Shown: piece by piece, positions 18,200-25,524 of the stretch
How the letters are laid out: each line of letters opens with the position of its first letter
Numbering within the stretch: the stretch's first letter is position 1
Virus record (IMG/VR): IMGVR_UViG_3300043640_000137
Span: 24,525-88,524 of that record
Direction: 5' to 3' (one strand)
DNA length: 64,000 bases
DNA from: a virus
The notes under the pieces: generated by a model
Seen by the model: only the letters and a program-made list of their open reading frames with translations
The model's database searches: none
Told to the model about the DNA's origin: nothing
Translations under genes and position numbers: made by a program

Positions 18200-18905
18200 A
18201 ACAATCGACGATATGGCCTTCGACATCGTGCAGCGCGAAGGCGGCTACGTGAACGACTCGGCGGACAAGGGCGGCCCGACGAACCACGGCATCACGCTCG
18301 CCGTCGCGAAGAAGCACGGGTACAGCGATGTGCAGCAGATCACGGTGCCGATCGCCGAGCAGATCATGATCGCCGACTACTTCACCGCGCCCGGCTTCGA
18401 TAAGTTGCCGGCGGTGATCCAGCCGCAGATGTTCGACATCGCCGTGAACTCCGGCGCGGGCGAAGCGGTGAAGCTGCTGCAACACGCGCTCGTGAGCCTC
18501 GGCGGTGATACGATCGTGGTGGACGGCGTACTCGGCCCTAAGACGATTGAGATACTTGACGCGGCGTGCAGCTATCACGGCGAGGCCGATGTGGATGACG
18601 CGATCGTGGACGCCCGCATCGCCTTCTACCGATCGCTCGTCGCGGCCGACCCGGCGGAGCAGCAGTTCCTCAATGGATGGACCGCTCGGGCCAAGACCTT
18701 CGAGATGGTCAAGGGCACCAAGCTTGTGACGCCGGCAACGACGCTGCCCATCACGGCTACCGCGCCGCCGGCAGGCGTCCAGGTCTCGAAGTCGGTTCAG
18801 GTGGTGTCGCAGGCGACGGCCCCGGCTCCGGCATGTGCGTCGGCCAGCCGGTGGACCTTCGAAGCGCTGCTCTCGAAATTGGGTCTTGCCCCAAGTCTGG
18901 TCTAG
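18189..18905 (+). CDS. Endolysin, glycoside hydrolase family 108 muramidase
   Basis: 238 residues from a GTG GTG start. Residues 10-40 hold the GH108 motif REGGYVNDSADKGGPTNHG with Glu17 as likely catalytic acid; residues about 90-175 match the peptidoglycan-binding domain that follows in this family (VDGVLGPKT). There is no signal peptide, so release depends on the holin. The C-terminal 60 residues are a Pro/Ala-rich tail. Last gene of the rightward late operon. Confidence 0.92.
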   Translation: MVTETIDDMAFDIVQREGGYVNDSADKGGPTNHGITLAVAKKHGYSDVQQITVPIAEQIMIADYFTAPGFDKLPAVIQPQMFDIAVNSGAGEAVKLLQHALVSLGGDTIVVDGVLGPKTIEILDAACSYHGEADVDDAIVDARIAFYRSLVAADPAEQQFLNGWTARAKTFEMVKGTKLVTPATTLPITATAPPAGVQVSKSVQVVSQATAPAPACASASRWTFEALLSKLGLAPSLV

Positions 18906-18912
18906 GATAAGC

Positions 18913-18942
18913 GAACGGCCCCATCGCGGGACAGGGCCGTTC
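18913..18942. terminator. Terminator after lysis cassette
   Basis: Perfect 9-bp stem GAACGGCCC / GGGCCGTTC with a 12-base loop, followed by a short C/T-rich tract. It separates the rightward lysis operon from the convergent gene at 19041. Confidence 0.8.
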
Positions 18943-19040
18943 CTTCTCAAGCGTTACGCTCGCCACCGTCAGGGTAGGGGCTGGTAGTGGGGGACTCCCG
19001 ACCTGACGGACCCCGAAGATGCGTCGTCCCGCTGCCGGCG

Positions 19041-19403
19041 TCAATGCCCCAGGCACAGGTGGTTGTAGACGAACCCGCCGACCTGGGCCTTGTACGGCGT
19101 GCGGGCGATCGTCGGGTCGGTCAGGTACGCTGTGCCGTCCGAGAGATCGACGACGAAGGCCGAGTCGGCCGACATGCCTCCGAAGCCATTGCGTGCCGAG
19201 ATCGAGCCGCAGACGGCCTTCACGGGCTCGCCGCGGGCGTTCCGGGCTCCTGGCAAGACCGCAGCCGTGGCGAAGCGTGCGGACCCAGGATCGCGAAGCT
19301 CGGTGAGGGCTAGAGCTTTAGCGGCTTCGACCGGATCGTTCTCTGCGTGCGCCTCTGGGGCCAGCAGCAGCAGCATCAAAGCCAGGATCAACAGGTATCG
19401 CAT
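19041..19403 (-). CDS. Secreted small protein, possible lysogenic conversion gene
   Basis: 120 residues. A textbook Sec signal peptide (MRYLLILALMLLLLAPEAHA, cleavage after AHA), then a compact domain with DPGSARFATA, ARGEPVKAVCGSISARNGFGG and a second Cys near the C-terminus that could form a disulfide. It stands alone, on the opposite strand to the lysis genes and next to attP, a usual place for accessory 'moron' genes. The domain resembles a small family found in bacteria and phages whose function I do not know. Confidence 0.7.
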   Translation of the reverse strand: MRYLLILALMLLLLAPEAHAENDPVEAAKALALTELRDPGSARFATAAVLPGARNARGEPVKAVCGSISARNGFGGMSADSAFVVDLSDGTAYLTDPTIARTPYKAQVGGFVYNHLCLGH

Positions 19404-19468
19404 GTCAGGGTCTCCTCGTGGCTGGCGGCTACCGTGCAGGGAAGACGTGAACGAACGATTAAGCCGCT

Positions 19469-19494
19469 ACATCCTTGCTAACATCCTGCTACGA
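19469..19494 (+). repeat. attP arm repeat, left copy (26 bp)
   Basis: Perfect match to 19676-19701. Each copy holds two near-repeats, ACATCCTTGCTA followed by ACATCCTGCTA, as expected for integrase arm-type binding sites. Confidence 0.85.
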
Positions 19495-19590
19495 CGTGAA
19501 CAGAAGCGGAAAACGATGTCGAAAAACGTCGAGCCGTGTCGAAGGATACCGCAGAATTGCGCCGTATGTCGAAAAGCTCGTACTAGGCTC

Positions 19591-19640
19591 TTGCTTTCGG
19601 GAGGCAGGGGCCGGAGGTTCGAATCCTCTCACTCCGACCA
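19591..19640 (+). other. attP: attP core: 3' half of tRNA-Pro(CGG)
   Basis: The 50 bases read as a tRNA from the anticodon stem to CCA: stem TTGCT, loop TTCGGGA (anticodon CGG), stem GGCAG, variable loop, T arm GGAGG-TTCGAAT-CCTCT, acceptor strand CACTCCG, A, CCA. The 5' half of the tRNA is missing. This is the usual form of a phage attP that rebuilds the host tRNA on integration. The integrase gene lies just to the right. Confidence 0.92.
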
Positions 19641-19675
19641 ATAAAATCAACAACTTAGCAAATCGGCACCGCCCA

Positions 19676-19701
19676 ACATCCTTGCTAACATCCTGCTACG
19701 A
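19676..19701 (+). repeat. attP arm repeat, right copy (26 bp)
   Basis: Second perfect copy, 207 bp from the first, with the att core between. It overlaps the end of the zinc-ribbon gene at 19685. Confidence 0.85.
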
Positions 19702-19834
19702 GGCGCGGGGCCGGTGTTTCGACCGGGTGCCAGTGACCGCAAGCTGGACACGCTTTAGCGACGATCACGCGGCTGCCCGTCCAGCCACACTTAGGACAGA
19801 GGACCGGCTTCTTCGGTCGCCAGTTGCGGCCCAT
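19685..19834 (-). CDS. Small zinc-ribbon protein
   Basis: 49 residues (MGRNWRPKKPVLCPKCGW...), with CPKCG and CPACGHWH forming a four-Cys zinc ribbon. It follows the upstream gene by three bases and its stop lies inside the right arm repeat. Function unknown; a DNA-binding accessory of integration is possible but unproven. Confidence 0.65.
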   Translation of the reverse strand: MGRNWRPKKPVLCPKCGWTGSRVIVAKACPACGHWHPVETPAPRLVAGC

Positions 19835-19837
19835 GGC

Positions 19838-20062
19838 TTACCGCCGGCCCCGATTGGTCGCGGCTTCACGGCGCTTGATCTCGGCGAACATCTCGTCGCA
19901 TTTCAAATTGCCGTGCTTCGTGACGAAGTGGCTGAGCTTCATGCGGCCGTCGATCCGGCGCACCTGATCCCGGCTGCTGGTCAGGACGGTCAGCCGGTCG
20001 AACTCGGCAAGCTCGGACTCGGTGTACGAGATCATCTCTACGGTTCTCTGCTCGGCCATCAT
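19838..20062 (-). CDS. Small hypothetical protein after integrase
   Basis: 74 residues from tandem ATGs that overlap the integrase stop (ATGATG). Basic helical protein (SELAEFDRLTVLTSSRDQVR, then EMFAEIKRREAATNR). Transcribed with the integrase. No family recognised. Confidence 0.6.
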   Translation of the reverse strand: MMAEQRTVEMISYTESELAEFDRLTVLTSSRDQVRRIDGRMKLSHFVTKHGNLKCDEMFAEIKRREAATNRGRR

Positions 20063-21231
20063 CGTTGCTCCATCGCTTTGAGGACGCGTTCGTTCCGGCC
20101 GGGCGCGAGATGTCCGTATGTCCGCTCGACCATCTCTCCGCTCATGTCGATAAACTGACCGACGTCGGCGTAGGGCAAGCCCCGCTGTACGAGCCACGAG
20201 GCGCAGGAGTGACGGAGCGTGTGCGGCGTCGCCAGTCGGAGCTTGCGGGCAGACTCGATCCACTGGTCTCGGTCCATTGGTGACGTGGCCTTGGCAGCAG
20301 CCTTGTCGGCGATCTTCGTGGCCTCTTCACACGCGGTCCTGAATGAGCGCTTCAGGTTCTTCATCGTCGAGCCTTCATATTCGAGCACATACGAAGTCGT
20401 CCGCTTGCGCAGATACCGGAGCAGGGTGAGGAGGCGCCGCGGAATCTCAGCCCGGCCTTTCCGCTTCTTGCTCTCGACTGCGCGCCGACCTTGGAAGTCG
20501 ATGCGACAGCCCGGTAGATCGACGTGACCGGCGATAGGGTTCGCCTGCCATTGCAGCTTCAGGATCGCTTGCTTGCGACGGCCCATGTAGAAGCCGATGA
20601 GGATGAAGTACGGCAGATGAGCTTTCGCCTTCTTCTGCCGGCGGGCAGCGACGACCAGCGTCGCGATCTCGGTGCGATCGAGCCAGATGTCTTTCGACGG
20701 TGACTTAGGTGGTAGCTCGACCGGAACCGACTGTGTGAGCTTGCCTTCCGCGACGCAGTAGTTGATCGCAGCGATGAGTGTGCCGAGTTCCTTGCGTGCG
20801 GTGCCGGCTGCCATGCCTGCGTCCACGCGAGACTTCACATACGCGCGGCATGTCCTCGGTGTGATGGCAGAGAGGTACTGGTCCGTCCACCACAACACGA
20901 GCGCGGTGATGCAGTACGCGATGCGACCAGGGTCTTCGACGGTAGGCGCATGCTCTTCGCCGTAGACGGCAAGAACGTCAGCGATCGTTACCTGATCGGG
21001 ACGACGAGCCCCGTTCCATTTGAGCGCTCGGCTGTTGAGGAAGTCGCCGAGTTCGCCTTCAGCCTTCGCGCGATGCTCAAAGCTCGCGCCTGTGCTCCGC
21101 TCGTGTGGCCGCCTGCGTTCGGACCAGACGATGTACCAAATGTACTGGGTGAAGCCTTTGCGCGGCTTGGCTCCGTGCTTGGTGTCGGGTCCGAAGAGGA
21201 TGAGTCGAGGGCCGGGGTTTGGCCGCGGCAT
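20059..21231 (-). CDS. int: Tyrosine integrase
   Basis: 390 residues. The catalytic residues are visible: Arg218/219 in FYMGRRKQAIL, the HTLRH box at 337-341 and Tyr372 in VERTYGHLAP. An arm-binding-like N-terminus and a core-binding domain (about 80-165) precede it. ATG has CAGGAG ten bases upstream, inside the overlapping excisionase-like gene. It should recombine attP at 19591-19640 with the host tRNA-Pro gene. Confidence 0.95.
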   Translation of the reverse strand: MPRPNPGPRLILFGPDTKHGAKPRKGFTQYIWYIVWSERRRPHERSTGASFEHRAKAEGELGDFLNSRALKWNGARRPDQVTIADVLAVYGEEHAPTVEDPGRIAYCITALVLWWTDQYLSAITPRTCRAYVKSRVDAGMAAGTARKELGTLIAAINYCVAEGKLTQSVPVELPPKSPSKDIWLDRTEIATLVVAARRQKKAKAHLPYFILIGFYMGRRKQAILKLQWQANPIAGHVDLPGCRIDFQGRRAVESKKRKGRAEIPRRLLTLLRYLRKRTTSYVLEYEGSTMKNLKRSFRTACEEATKIADKAAAKATSPMDRDQWIESARKLRLATPHTLRHSCASWLVQRGLPYADVGQFIDMSGEMVERTYGHLAPGRNERVLKAMEQR

Positions 21232-21422
21232 GGTTTGGTCTGCTCCTGTATGTAGCGCTTCAGTGCTGCGCCCGTGATGAGCGTCGTTGCGCCGATGCGA
21301 ACGACCTCCAACTTGCCACCGTAGGCGGCGCGCTTCAAGCTCTGTGGCTTCACATCTTCATGGATAAGTGTTGCCGCTTGCTTGAAAGAGTACCGATTAT
21401 CATCGACGATGGCGCTGAGCAT
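20988..21422 (-). CDS. Excisionase-like small DNA-binding protein overlapping int
   Basis: 144 residues. Residues 10-60 (YSFKQAATLIHEDVKPQSLK, then GKLEVVRIGATTLITGAALK) look like the winged-helix domain of excisionases and MerR-like proteins. The last 80 residues are Ser/Pro/Ala-rich and overlap the integrase start by 244 bases in another frame, so the functional part is the N-terminus. Candidate recombination directionality factor. Confidence 0.65.
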   Translation of the reverse strand: MLSAIVDDNRYSFKQAATLIHEDVKPQSLKRAAYGGKLEVVRIGATTLITGAALKRYIQEQTKPCRGQTPALDSSSSDPTPSTEPSRAKASPSTFGTSSGPNAGGHTSGAQARALSIARRLKANSATSSTAERSNGTGLVVPIR

Positions 21423-21637
21423 TAGGGAAGCTCCCGACCGAGGATGACGCGGTAGTCACCGAAGAGGATGTCCTGAAGCTCAGAACCTTTGCTACGGCCG
21501 TAATAGCGGTGATACCAGGGCAGACGCGGGCCGTCGCCGAAACGCCAGCCACCGGACTCCGACACGAGCAGCGTGAAGCTAAACGCCAGTGTTAAGCGGG
21601 TGCCAGGGACGAGGAAGTCGATCAGGCGGCGGGCCAT
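21422..21637 (-). CDS. Hypothetical protein
   Basis: 71 residues, basic and aromatic (WYHRYYGRSKGSE). The stop abuts the excisionase-like start (TAATG). No motif recognised. Confidence 0.55.
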   Translation of the reverse strand: MARRLIDFLVPGTRLTLAFSFTLLVSESGGWRFGDGPRLPWYHRYYGRSKGSELQDILFGDYRVILGRELP

Positions 21638-21897
21638 TACGAAGGCTCAACCCGCAGAGACACTGGAACCTGCCAGCCGATGACGCGGAGCACGACTTGG
21701 CCGCCGGCATTGAGCAGTGCGAGTTCTTCGGGCGACGGCTGCCACGCGCTATCGCAGTGCTTCACGTGCTGCTGCCCGAATGAATCGTAGAACTCCGCGC
21801 GGATAGGAAGGCGCCCGCAGGTGCCATCACGCTTCGCGTCCCAATCGCTCGGCGCTCCGGGGTTCGCGTTGGCTCCGGCAATAGCTTTCGGTGTCAT
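21637..21897 (-). CDS. Hypothetical protein
   Basis: 86 residues from ATG at 21897, chosen because TTGGAGGAATACA precedes it. Cys at residues 28 and 49, C-terminal VVLRVIGWQVPVSLRVEPS beta-like. Function unknown. Confidence 0.6.
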   Translation of the reverse strand: MTPKAIAGANANPGAPSDWDAKRDGTCGRLPIRAEFYDSFGQQHVKHCDSAWQPSPEELALLNAGGQVVLRVIGWQVPVSLRVEPS

Positions 21898-21971
21898 TGT
21901 ATTCCTCCAACTCTCAAAAGGATGTGCCAGACCATTGCGCACACGAGGCATATTCCAAGGAACCTAAGCAT
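21894..21971 (-). CDS. 25-residue membrane peptide
   Basis: MLRFLGICLVCAMVWHILLR and five more residues: one hydrophobic helix. The start overlaps the upstream stop by eight bases and the stop overlaps the next ATG (ATGA), filling an otherwise empty gap exactly. Tiny single-span peptides are common in early phage operons. Confidence 0.5.
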   Translation of the reverse strand: MLRFLGICLVCAMVWHILLRVGGIQ

Positions 21972-22167
21972 CGTGGCTCCGGCGGTAGTTAGCGACGAGC
22001 GGCGCAAGGTCTGCGGCCGTGCCCAGGAAGCTCTCGAAGTCGGCGCAGCAGTCGAGCATGTCTTCCGCGACGGCCAGATCGGTCTCGCCTTCGATCTCGT
22101 AGCCGTTTTCGATGCGGTGCCCGAGCGCTTCCATGACGATCGCGTGGTAGTGAGCAGCGACGGCCAT
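21964..22167 (-). CDS. Hypothetical protein
   Basis: 67 residues from ATG at 22167, which overlaps the upstream stop (TGATG) and follows GGGAG. Acidic helical protein with a CC pair (EDMLDCCADFESF). Unknown function. Confidence 0.55.
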   Translation of the reverse strand: MAVAAHYHAIVMEALGHRIENGYEIEGETDLAVAEDMLDCCADFESFLGTAADLAPLVANYRRSHDA

Positions 22168-22517
22168 CACCATTCTCCCGGAGGCGGATCGTCTTCTGTG
22201 AGGCCCGCGTTGAACCACGCCTGGAACCACTCCCACGCGCCGAGCGTGCCGGTCGAGACAGCTATGCCGGCAGCTTCGAGCAGCGTGTAGCCGCAGAACT
22301 TCTCTTCTTCAGCCGGCGGAGCGTTGGCCATGCACAGCGCGAGATCAGCGATAGCTCCGTTCTGATCGGCGCCGGCTCGTGTCTGTGCAAGCTGTTCTTC
22401 CAGTTCCTCGATACGGTCGGCAGCGAGGTTAAGGGACTCCATAATGTGGATCGGGTTTCGGTCGATGTTGTCACCGACCTCGAAGGAGACTTTGCGGAGC
22501 CCTGCTGCCGTCACCAT
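22167..22517 (-). CDS. Hypothetical protein
   Basis: 116 residues from ATG at 22517 (TGATG overlap). Contains a coiled-coil-like stretch (ADRIEELEEQLAQTR) and a C-terminal Trp-rich segment (GAWEWFQAWFNAG). Unknown function. Confidence 0.55.
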   Translation of the reverse strand: MVTAAGLRKVSFEVGDNIDRNPIHIMESLNLAADRIEELEEQLAQTRAGADQNGAIADLALCMANAPPAEEEKFCGYTLLEAAGIAVSTGTLGAWEWFQAWFNAGLTEDDPPPGEW

Positions 22518-22705
22518 CACCAAAGCTCCCGTGCGTTGCGGAGCATGTCCCGCGTGAAGATGAATGGCAGCGACCCCGCGTTGATGACGCCGTTCAACAG
22601 CGCGACTGCCGGAACCCACGTAAAGGTGTAGAGCAGGATGAACGGGAAGACCTCGATCGAGATGGTGCAGGCGTAGTGGAGCGCGATGTCGGTGCCGTCA
22701 GTCAT
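22517..22705 (-). CDS. Small membrane protein
   Basis: 62 residues with one long hydrophobic region (about 13-38) and a second weaker one. Overlaps both neighbours. Unknown function. Confidence 0.55.
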   Translation of the reverse strand: MTDGTDIALHYACTISIEVFPFILLYTFTWVPAVALLNGVINAGSLPFIFTRDMLRNARELW

Positions 22706-22877
22706 GGGTTCCCGTACCTTTCACGGACTGATGATGATAATCGCCGCACTGCCAAGCGCGACGGCGAGCGCCGAACGTGAACTCGAAATTCTTCCGGCCC
22801 ATGACGTACCACCACACAAGAGGGCGGCGGGGGACGCGATGCTGCCAGAACTTCGAGCGGCTGAGATCACAGGTCAT
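22698..22877 (-). CDS. Hypothetical basic protein
   Basis: 59 residues from ATG at 22877, overlapping the upstream stop (ATGA). Arg/Trp-rich (KFWQHRVPRRPLVWWYV). Unknown function. Confidence 0.5.
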   Translation of the reverse strand: MTCDLSRSKFWQHRVPRRPLVWWYVMGRKNFEFTFGARRRAWQCGDYHHQSVKGTGTHD

Positions 22878-23035
22878 GGGCCGGTTCCGAACAGAGAGTC
22901 GAACAAGTCCCACATCGCATCGACGGAGTGCGTGATCCCCGCGGCAACGCAATTGCCGAAGTGCATGAACTCATATTCGACACGGCCGGCGTGCTCGATG
23001 AACGAGAGCCAGTATCCCCGCTCTGTGCCGATCAC
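22874..23035 (-). CDS. Hypothetical small protein, GTG start
   Basis: 53 residues (MIGTERGYWLSFIEHAGRVE...). GTG overlaps the upstream stop (GTGA) and has GAGGAG seven bases upstream. The stop overlaps the next ATG. Acidic C-terminus. Unknown function. Confidence 0.6.
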   Translation of the reverse strand: MIGTERGYWLSFIEHAGRVEYEFMHFGNCVAAGITHSVDAMWDLFDSLFGTGP

Positions 23036-23256
23036 GACGGTCTCCTCTCGCCCGTCTCGAACATCTCGCGGCCGTCGAGCGAGTGATGGACGGTGACGCC
23101 TTCGTCATCGGTAGGGTTGCACCAGCAAGGGCCGTCCGCTTCCGAGTCAGGCAAGATGTGCGGACGCAGATCGTCGATCGGGTAGACGACCCGAGTGGTC
23201 ACAGGCCCGTTCAGCGAGTCGCCGTAGGAGCTTGCCTTCCAACCGCCGAAGGTCAT
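23032..23256 (-). CDS. Hypothetical protein
   Basis: 74 residues; acidic, with CWC in the middle and a terminal GREMFETGERRPS. Unknown function. Confidence 0.55.
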   Translation of the reverse strand: MTFGGWKASSYGDSLNGPVTTRVVYPIDDLRPHILPDSEADGPCWCNPTDDEGVTVHHSLDGREMFETGERRPS

Positions 23257-23257
23257 G

Positions 23258-23494
23258 TCAGCCGGCTCCCGTGTAGGATCGACGCGTCTGCATCTTCGGC
23301 GTCGTCCATTTGGTGATCGCGCCGTTCGCCGCCTGCGTGGTGACGTGCTTGATGCGGAACTCGTTCTGCAAGCGCCGAAGCGCGATGCGGGCGGTCTTGT
23401 TGTCCACGCCGAACTTCTCGGCTATGTCGTCGGTCGAGGCTTCACCCTGCTCACGGATGAAAGCCACGACCTCATCGTCTTTGTGCAAGCCCAT
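23258..23494 (-). CDS. Winged-helix DNA-binding protein
   Basis: 78 residues. Residues 8-50 (EVVAFIREQGEASTDDIAEK, then NKTARIALRRLQNE) form a clear winged helix-turn-helix of the DeoR/ArsR-like type, followed by a beta wing (HVTTQAANGAITKW). Possible transcription regulator of the early region. Confidence 0.68.
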   Translation of the reverse strand: MGLHKDDEVVAFIREQGEASTDDIAEKFGVDNKTARIALRRLQNEFRIKHVTTQAANGAITKWTTPKMQTRRSYTGAG

Positions 23495-23503
23495 GATACC
23501 CTC

Positions 23504-24136
23504 TTAATGGATCGTGCGGCGCGTGGTATCCTTCACGCGACGGCTGCGCTTGGCAGGGATGTCGGCACCGTTGCCGATCGCGCGGAAGGCTTCGCCGTTC
23601 ATGACGGACGTGCCGAGCGCAGCCATGTCCTCTTGAAAGCCTTCTTGATCGCGGAAGGTGTAAGCGGGCTTCGGGTTCGGATACTTGTCGATGAGCGCCG
23701 CGGCCTTTTGATTGAGCGCGAGCAGCCAGCCCTTCGGAGCGTGCGGCGGGCGGTCATCGATCAGCTTGCCGTAAATCTGCGCGGAGCGGAGCACCACGAG
23801 GCAGGCAGCGGCCTTGGTGAGATGCGACAGGCCGGACTCCTCATCGGTGTCTTCGCCTTCCCACCACGCGGGCATGTGCCGAGCCATGATCGCGTCGTAG
23901 TAGACGGAAGCGCGGACGCCCGCGATGAGGTAGTTGTGCCGGCCGTACTTCAGCGCGCCTTCGAGCATCGCGACGCCGATCTCCAAGATCATCGGCATGG
24001 GCACGGTCGAGAGGTACGCCTTCTTGACGCCGACCGAATCCTTCGGGTTGGTGGATTTGCTCGTCAGCTTGACGACCTCACCGCTAATGCGAGGGCCGAC
24101 ACCGCGGACACTGGCTCGTTTTAGGGTCTTGACCAT
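23504..24136 (-). CDS. DUF5664 dATP/dGTP diphosphohydrolase-like (MazZ-like)
   Basis: 210 residues. The central domain (NPKDSVGVKKAYLSTVPM, LEGALKYGRHNYLIAGVRAS, ARHMPAWWEGEDTDEESGLS) matches the DUF5664 family, annotated as dATP/dGTP diphosphohydrolase because of cyanophage MazZ. Such enzymes hydrolyse dATP and dGTP to monophosphates and take part in 2-aminoadenine DNA synthesis when PurZ is present. PurZ is not in this window, so general nucleotide-pool control is equally possible. The start lies in the shared leader AGGTGAAATT-ATG. Confidence 0.78.
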   Translation of the reverse strand: MVKTLKRASVRGVGPRISGEVVKLTSKSTNPKDSVGVKKAYLSTVPMPMILEIGVAMLEGALKYGRHNYLIAGVRASVYYDAIMARHMPAWWEGEDTDEESGLSHLTKAAACLVVLRSAQIYGKLIDDRPPHAPKGWLLALNQKAAALIDKYPNPKPAYTFRDQEGFQEDMAALGTSVMNGEAFRAIGNGADIPAKRSRRVKDTTRRTIH

Positions 24137-24147
24137 AATTTCACCTA
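24130..24147 (-). repeat. 18-bp start-region repeat, copy 1
   Basis: TAGGTGAAATTATGGTCA on the minus strand, covering the ribosome site and start codon of the DUF5664 gene. Identical at 24338-24355; a close variant precedes the gene at 25525. Confidence 0.9.
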
Positions 24148-24344
24148 TTCAGCAAAGAGACGAAAATGTCGGGAGAGCCGGCCGCTGCTACTGTCCGGCC
24201 CGTTGTCGCGCTTGATGCGGTCGATCGCATCGGCAGCCTGATTGACAGCGAGGAGCAGAGCGGTCTCCGGTGAGCGGTGCGCAGCCGATCAGAGTGCGGA
24301 TGCGTTTGTCCCTCGGCGCGCAGTTGCTTGGTCGTGATGACCAT
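24145..24344 (-). pseudogene. Small gene split by an apparent -1 frameshift
   Basis: From ATG at 24344 one frame reads MVITTKQLRAEGQTHPHSDR, then turns Arg/Ser-rich. From about 24270 another frame reads PETALLLAVNQAADAIDR and runs to a stop at 24145. The two halves together look like one normal small helical phage protein, so a base is probably missing near 24270, unless frameshifting is programmed. Confidence 0.5.
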
Positions 24345-24355
24345 AATTTCACCTA
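24338..24355 (-). repeat. 18-bp start-region repeat, copy 2
   Basis: Identical to 24130-24147, covering the ribosome site and start codon of the frameshifted small gene. Confidence 0.9.
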
Positions 24356-25093
24356 TGAGGGAATCGAGAGGTTGATCTCGTCGAGCGTCGGGAAGATGCG
24401 GAAGTTGACGGCGGCTTCCTTGAAGAGCGTGACCACGCGATCGAAGTCAGCCTTCCACTTCGGATCGTCGAGACGCATCGCATAGCCGAAGACATGCGTG
24501 ATGCCGGCCTGGACGATGGCTCGGCCGCAATCCATGCACGGAACCCAGGTGCAGTAGAGCGTCGAGCCTTCGAGCGGTGTGCCGCGGCGAGCAGCGAGAT
24601 AGATCGCGTTGCGCTCGGCGTGCTCGGTCCAGAAATACTTCTCGGGACGCTCGTGACGCTCGGGCGCCGTATCGTCGATGCCGGCGGGGAAGCTGTTGTA
24701 TCCGGTCGAGAGCGTGGCGTTGTCCCGGCCAACGATGACGCAGCCGATCTGAGTCGAGCGGTCCTTGCTGCGCAGTGCCGCCACTCGCGCCATCGTCATG
24801 TGGTAGTGATCCCAGTCGGGGATGCGACGGGAGCCGTCATTATTGAAACCGGGCTCGAAGGCGTACTCGGATGGAACGACGGAGTATTCGCTGGCCTCGG
24901 ATGCCGCGAAGCCAGGATGCTCGGCTTTGCAGTCGGGGCATTCCACGGCGCTCATGATGCGGCGCCCGTGCTTGCATAAGTGACGACTTAACGATAGGCC
25001 GACATCGAGACGGTCACGCAAGGTTGCGCCTTCGTCCTCGCACTTGAAGCACTTCAGCGTCAGCCGTGTGCCGTGCTTGCAGAGGAGTGCCAT
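24353..25093 (-). CDS. dCMP deaminase with N-terminal zinc-finger extension
   Basis: 246 residues from ATG at 25093. Residues about 100-240 are a deoxycytidylate deaminase: His158 and Glu160 in the HAERNAI box and Cys186/Cys189 in PCMDC bind the catalytic zinc. It makes dUMP for dTTP synthesis. Residues 1-60 carry two extra Cys/His clusters (CKHG...CFKC and CKHG...CPDC) that look like zinc knuckles, not part of the normal enzyme. No thymidylate synthase was seen in the window. Confidence 0.9.
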   Translation of the reverse strand: MALLCKHGTRLTLKCFKCEDEGATLRDRLDVGLSLSRHLCKHGRRIMSAVECPDCKAEHPGFAASEASEYSVVPSEYAFEPGFNNDGSRRIPDWDHYHMTMARVAALRSKDRSTQIGCVIVGRDNATLSTGYNSFPAGIDDTAPERHERPEKYFWTEHAERNAIYLAARRGTPLEGSTLYCTWVPCMDCGRAIVQAGITHVFGYAMRLDDPKWKADFDRVVTLFKEAAVNFRIFPTLDEINLSIPS

Positions 25094-25095
25094 GG

Positions 25096-25401
25096 TCAGA
25101 ACCCTTCCCGACGCGGTGCGCCGTTCTCTTCCATGCAGGCGACGCCAAGGGCAGTCACCTTGCGGATGAAGTCGAGCACCTTGTTCTTTGCATCCGGCCC
25201 CCATGAAGTCGCGGCAATGCGCTTCGCTTCGTCGAGGTACACGTCCATGTAAAGGATGAACTCATCGACCGAATGGCTCGGAGCACCGTTGTCGCGGCTC
25301 TTGCGCATGTTCTGGTACGCGCGCTCGCTATCCACCGCCTCGTAAGCCGATTGCCGCTCGACCGAACGGGGGTAGATGAGAGCACCGATGTTCTGGGTCA
25401 T
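25096..25401 (-). CDS. Hypothetical phage protein
   Basis: 101 residues, helical (DEFILYMDVYLDEAKRIAAT, KVTALGVACMEENGAPRREG). The C-terminal 'TALGVACMEENGAPRRE' pattern recurs in phage proteins of unknown function. Overlaps the next gene by ATGA. Confidence 0.65.
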   Translation of the reverse strand: MTQNIGALIYPRSVERQSAYEAVDSERAYQNMRKSRDNGAPSHSVDEFILYMDVYLDEAKRIAATSWGPDAKNKVLDFIRKVTALGVACMEENGAPRREGF

Positions 25402-25523
25402 AGTACGTGGAACCTTCTAGCGAAGTGGTAGAGGAGGATCAGGGCACCGAGGCAGACAGCAGCCTTGAAGAGATCGCCTTGCTGCCACGCCCAAATCCGT
25501 ACATTCCAGACGAGACCGCGCAT
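25398..25523 (-). CDS. 41-residue membrane protein
   Basis: From ATG at 25523, two bases after the upstream stop. Single hydrophobic helix (FKAAVCLGALILLYHF) flanked by basic residues. Unknown function. Confidence 0.5.
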   Translation of the reverse strand: MRGLVWNVRIWAWQQGDLFKAAVCLGALILLYHFARRFHVL

Positions 25524-25524
25524 G

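Noticed and set aside
19541-19640. A complete tRNA-Pro gene
   Set aside because: Only the 3' half is present; no CGGAGTG acceptor strand or D arm precedes it. It fits attP better.
23504-24136. Proof of 2-aminoadenine (Z) DNA
   Set aside because: The MazZ-like protein alone is not enough; no PurZ is visible in this window, and DUF5664 proteins also occur without it.
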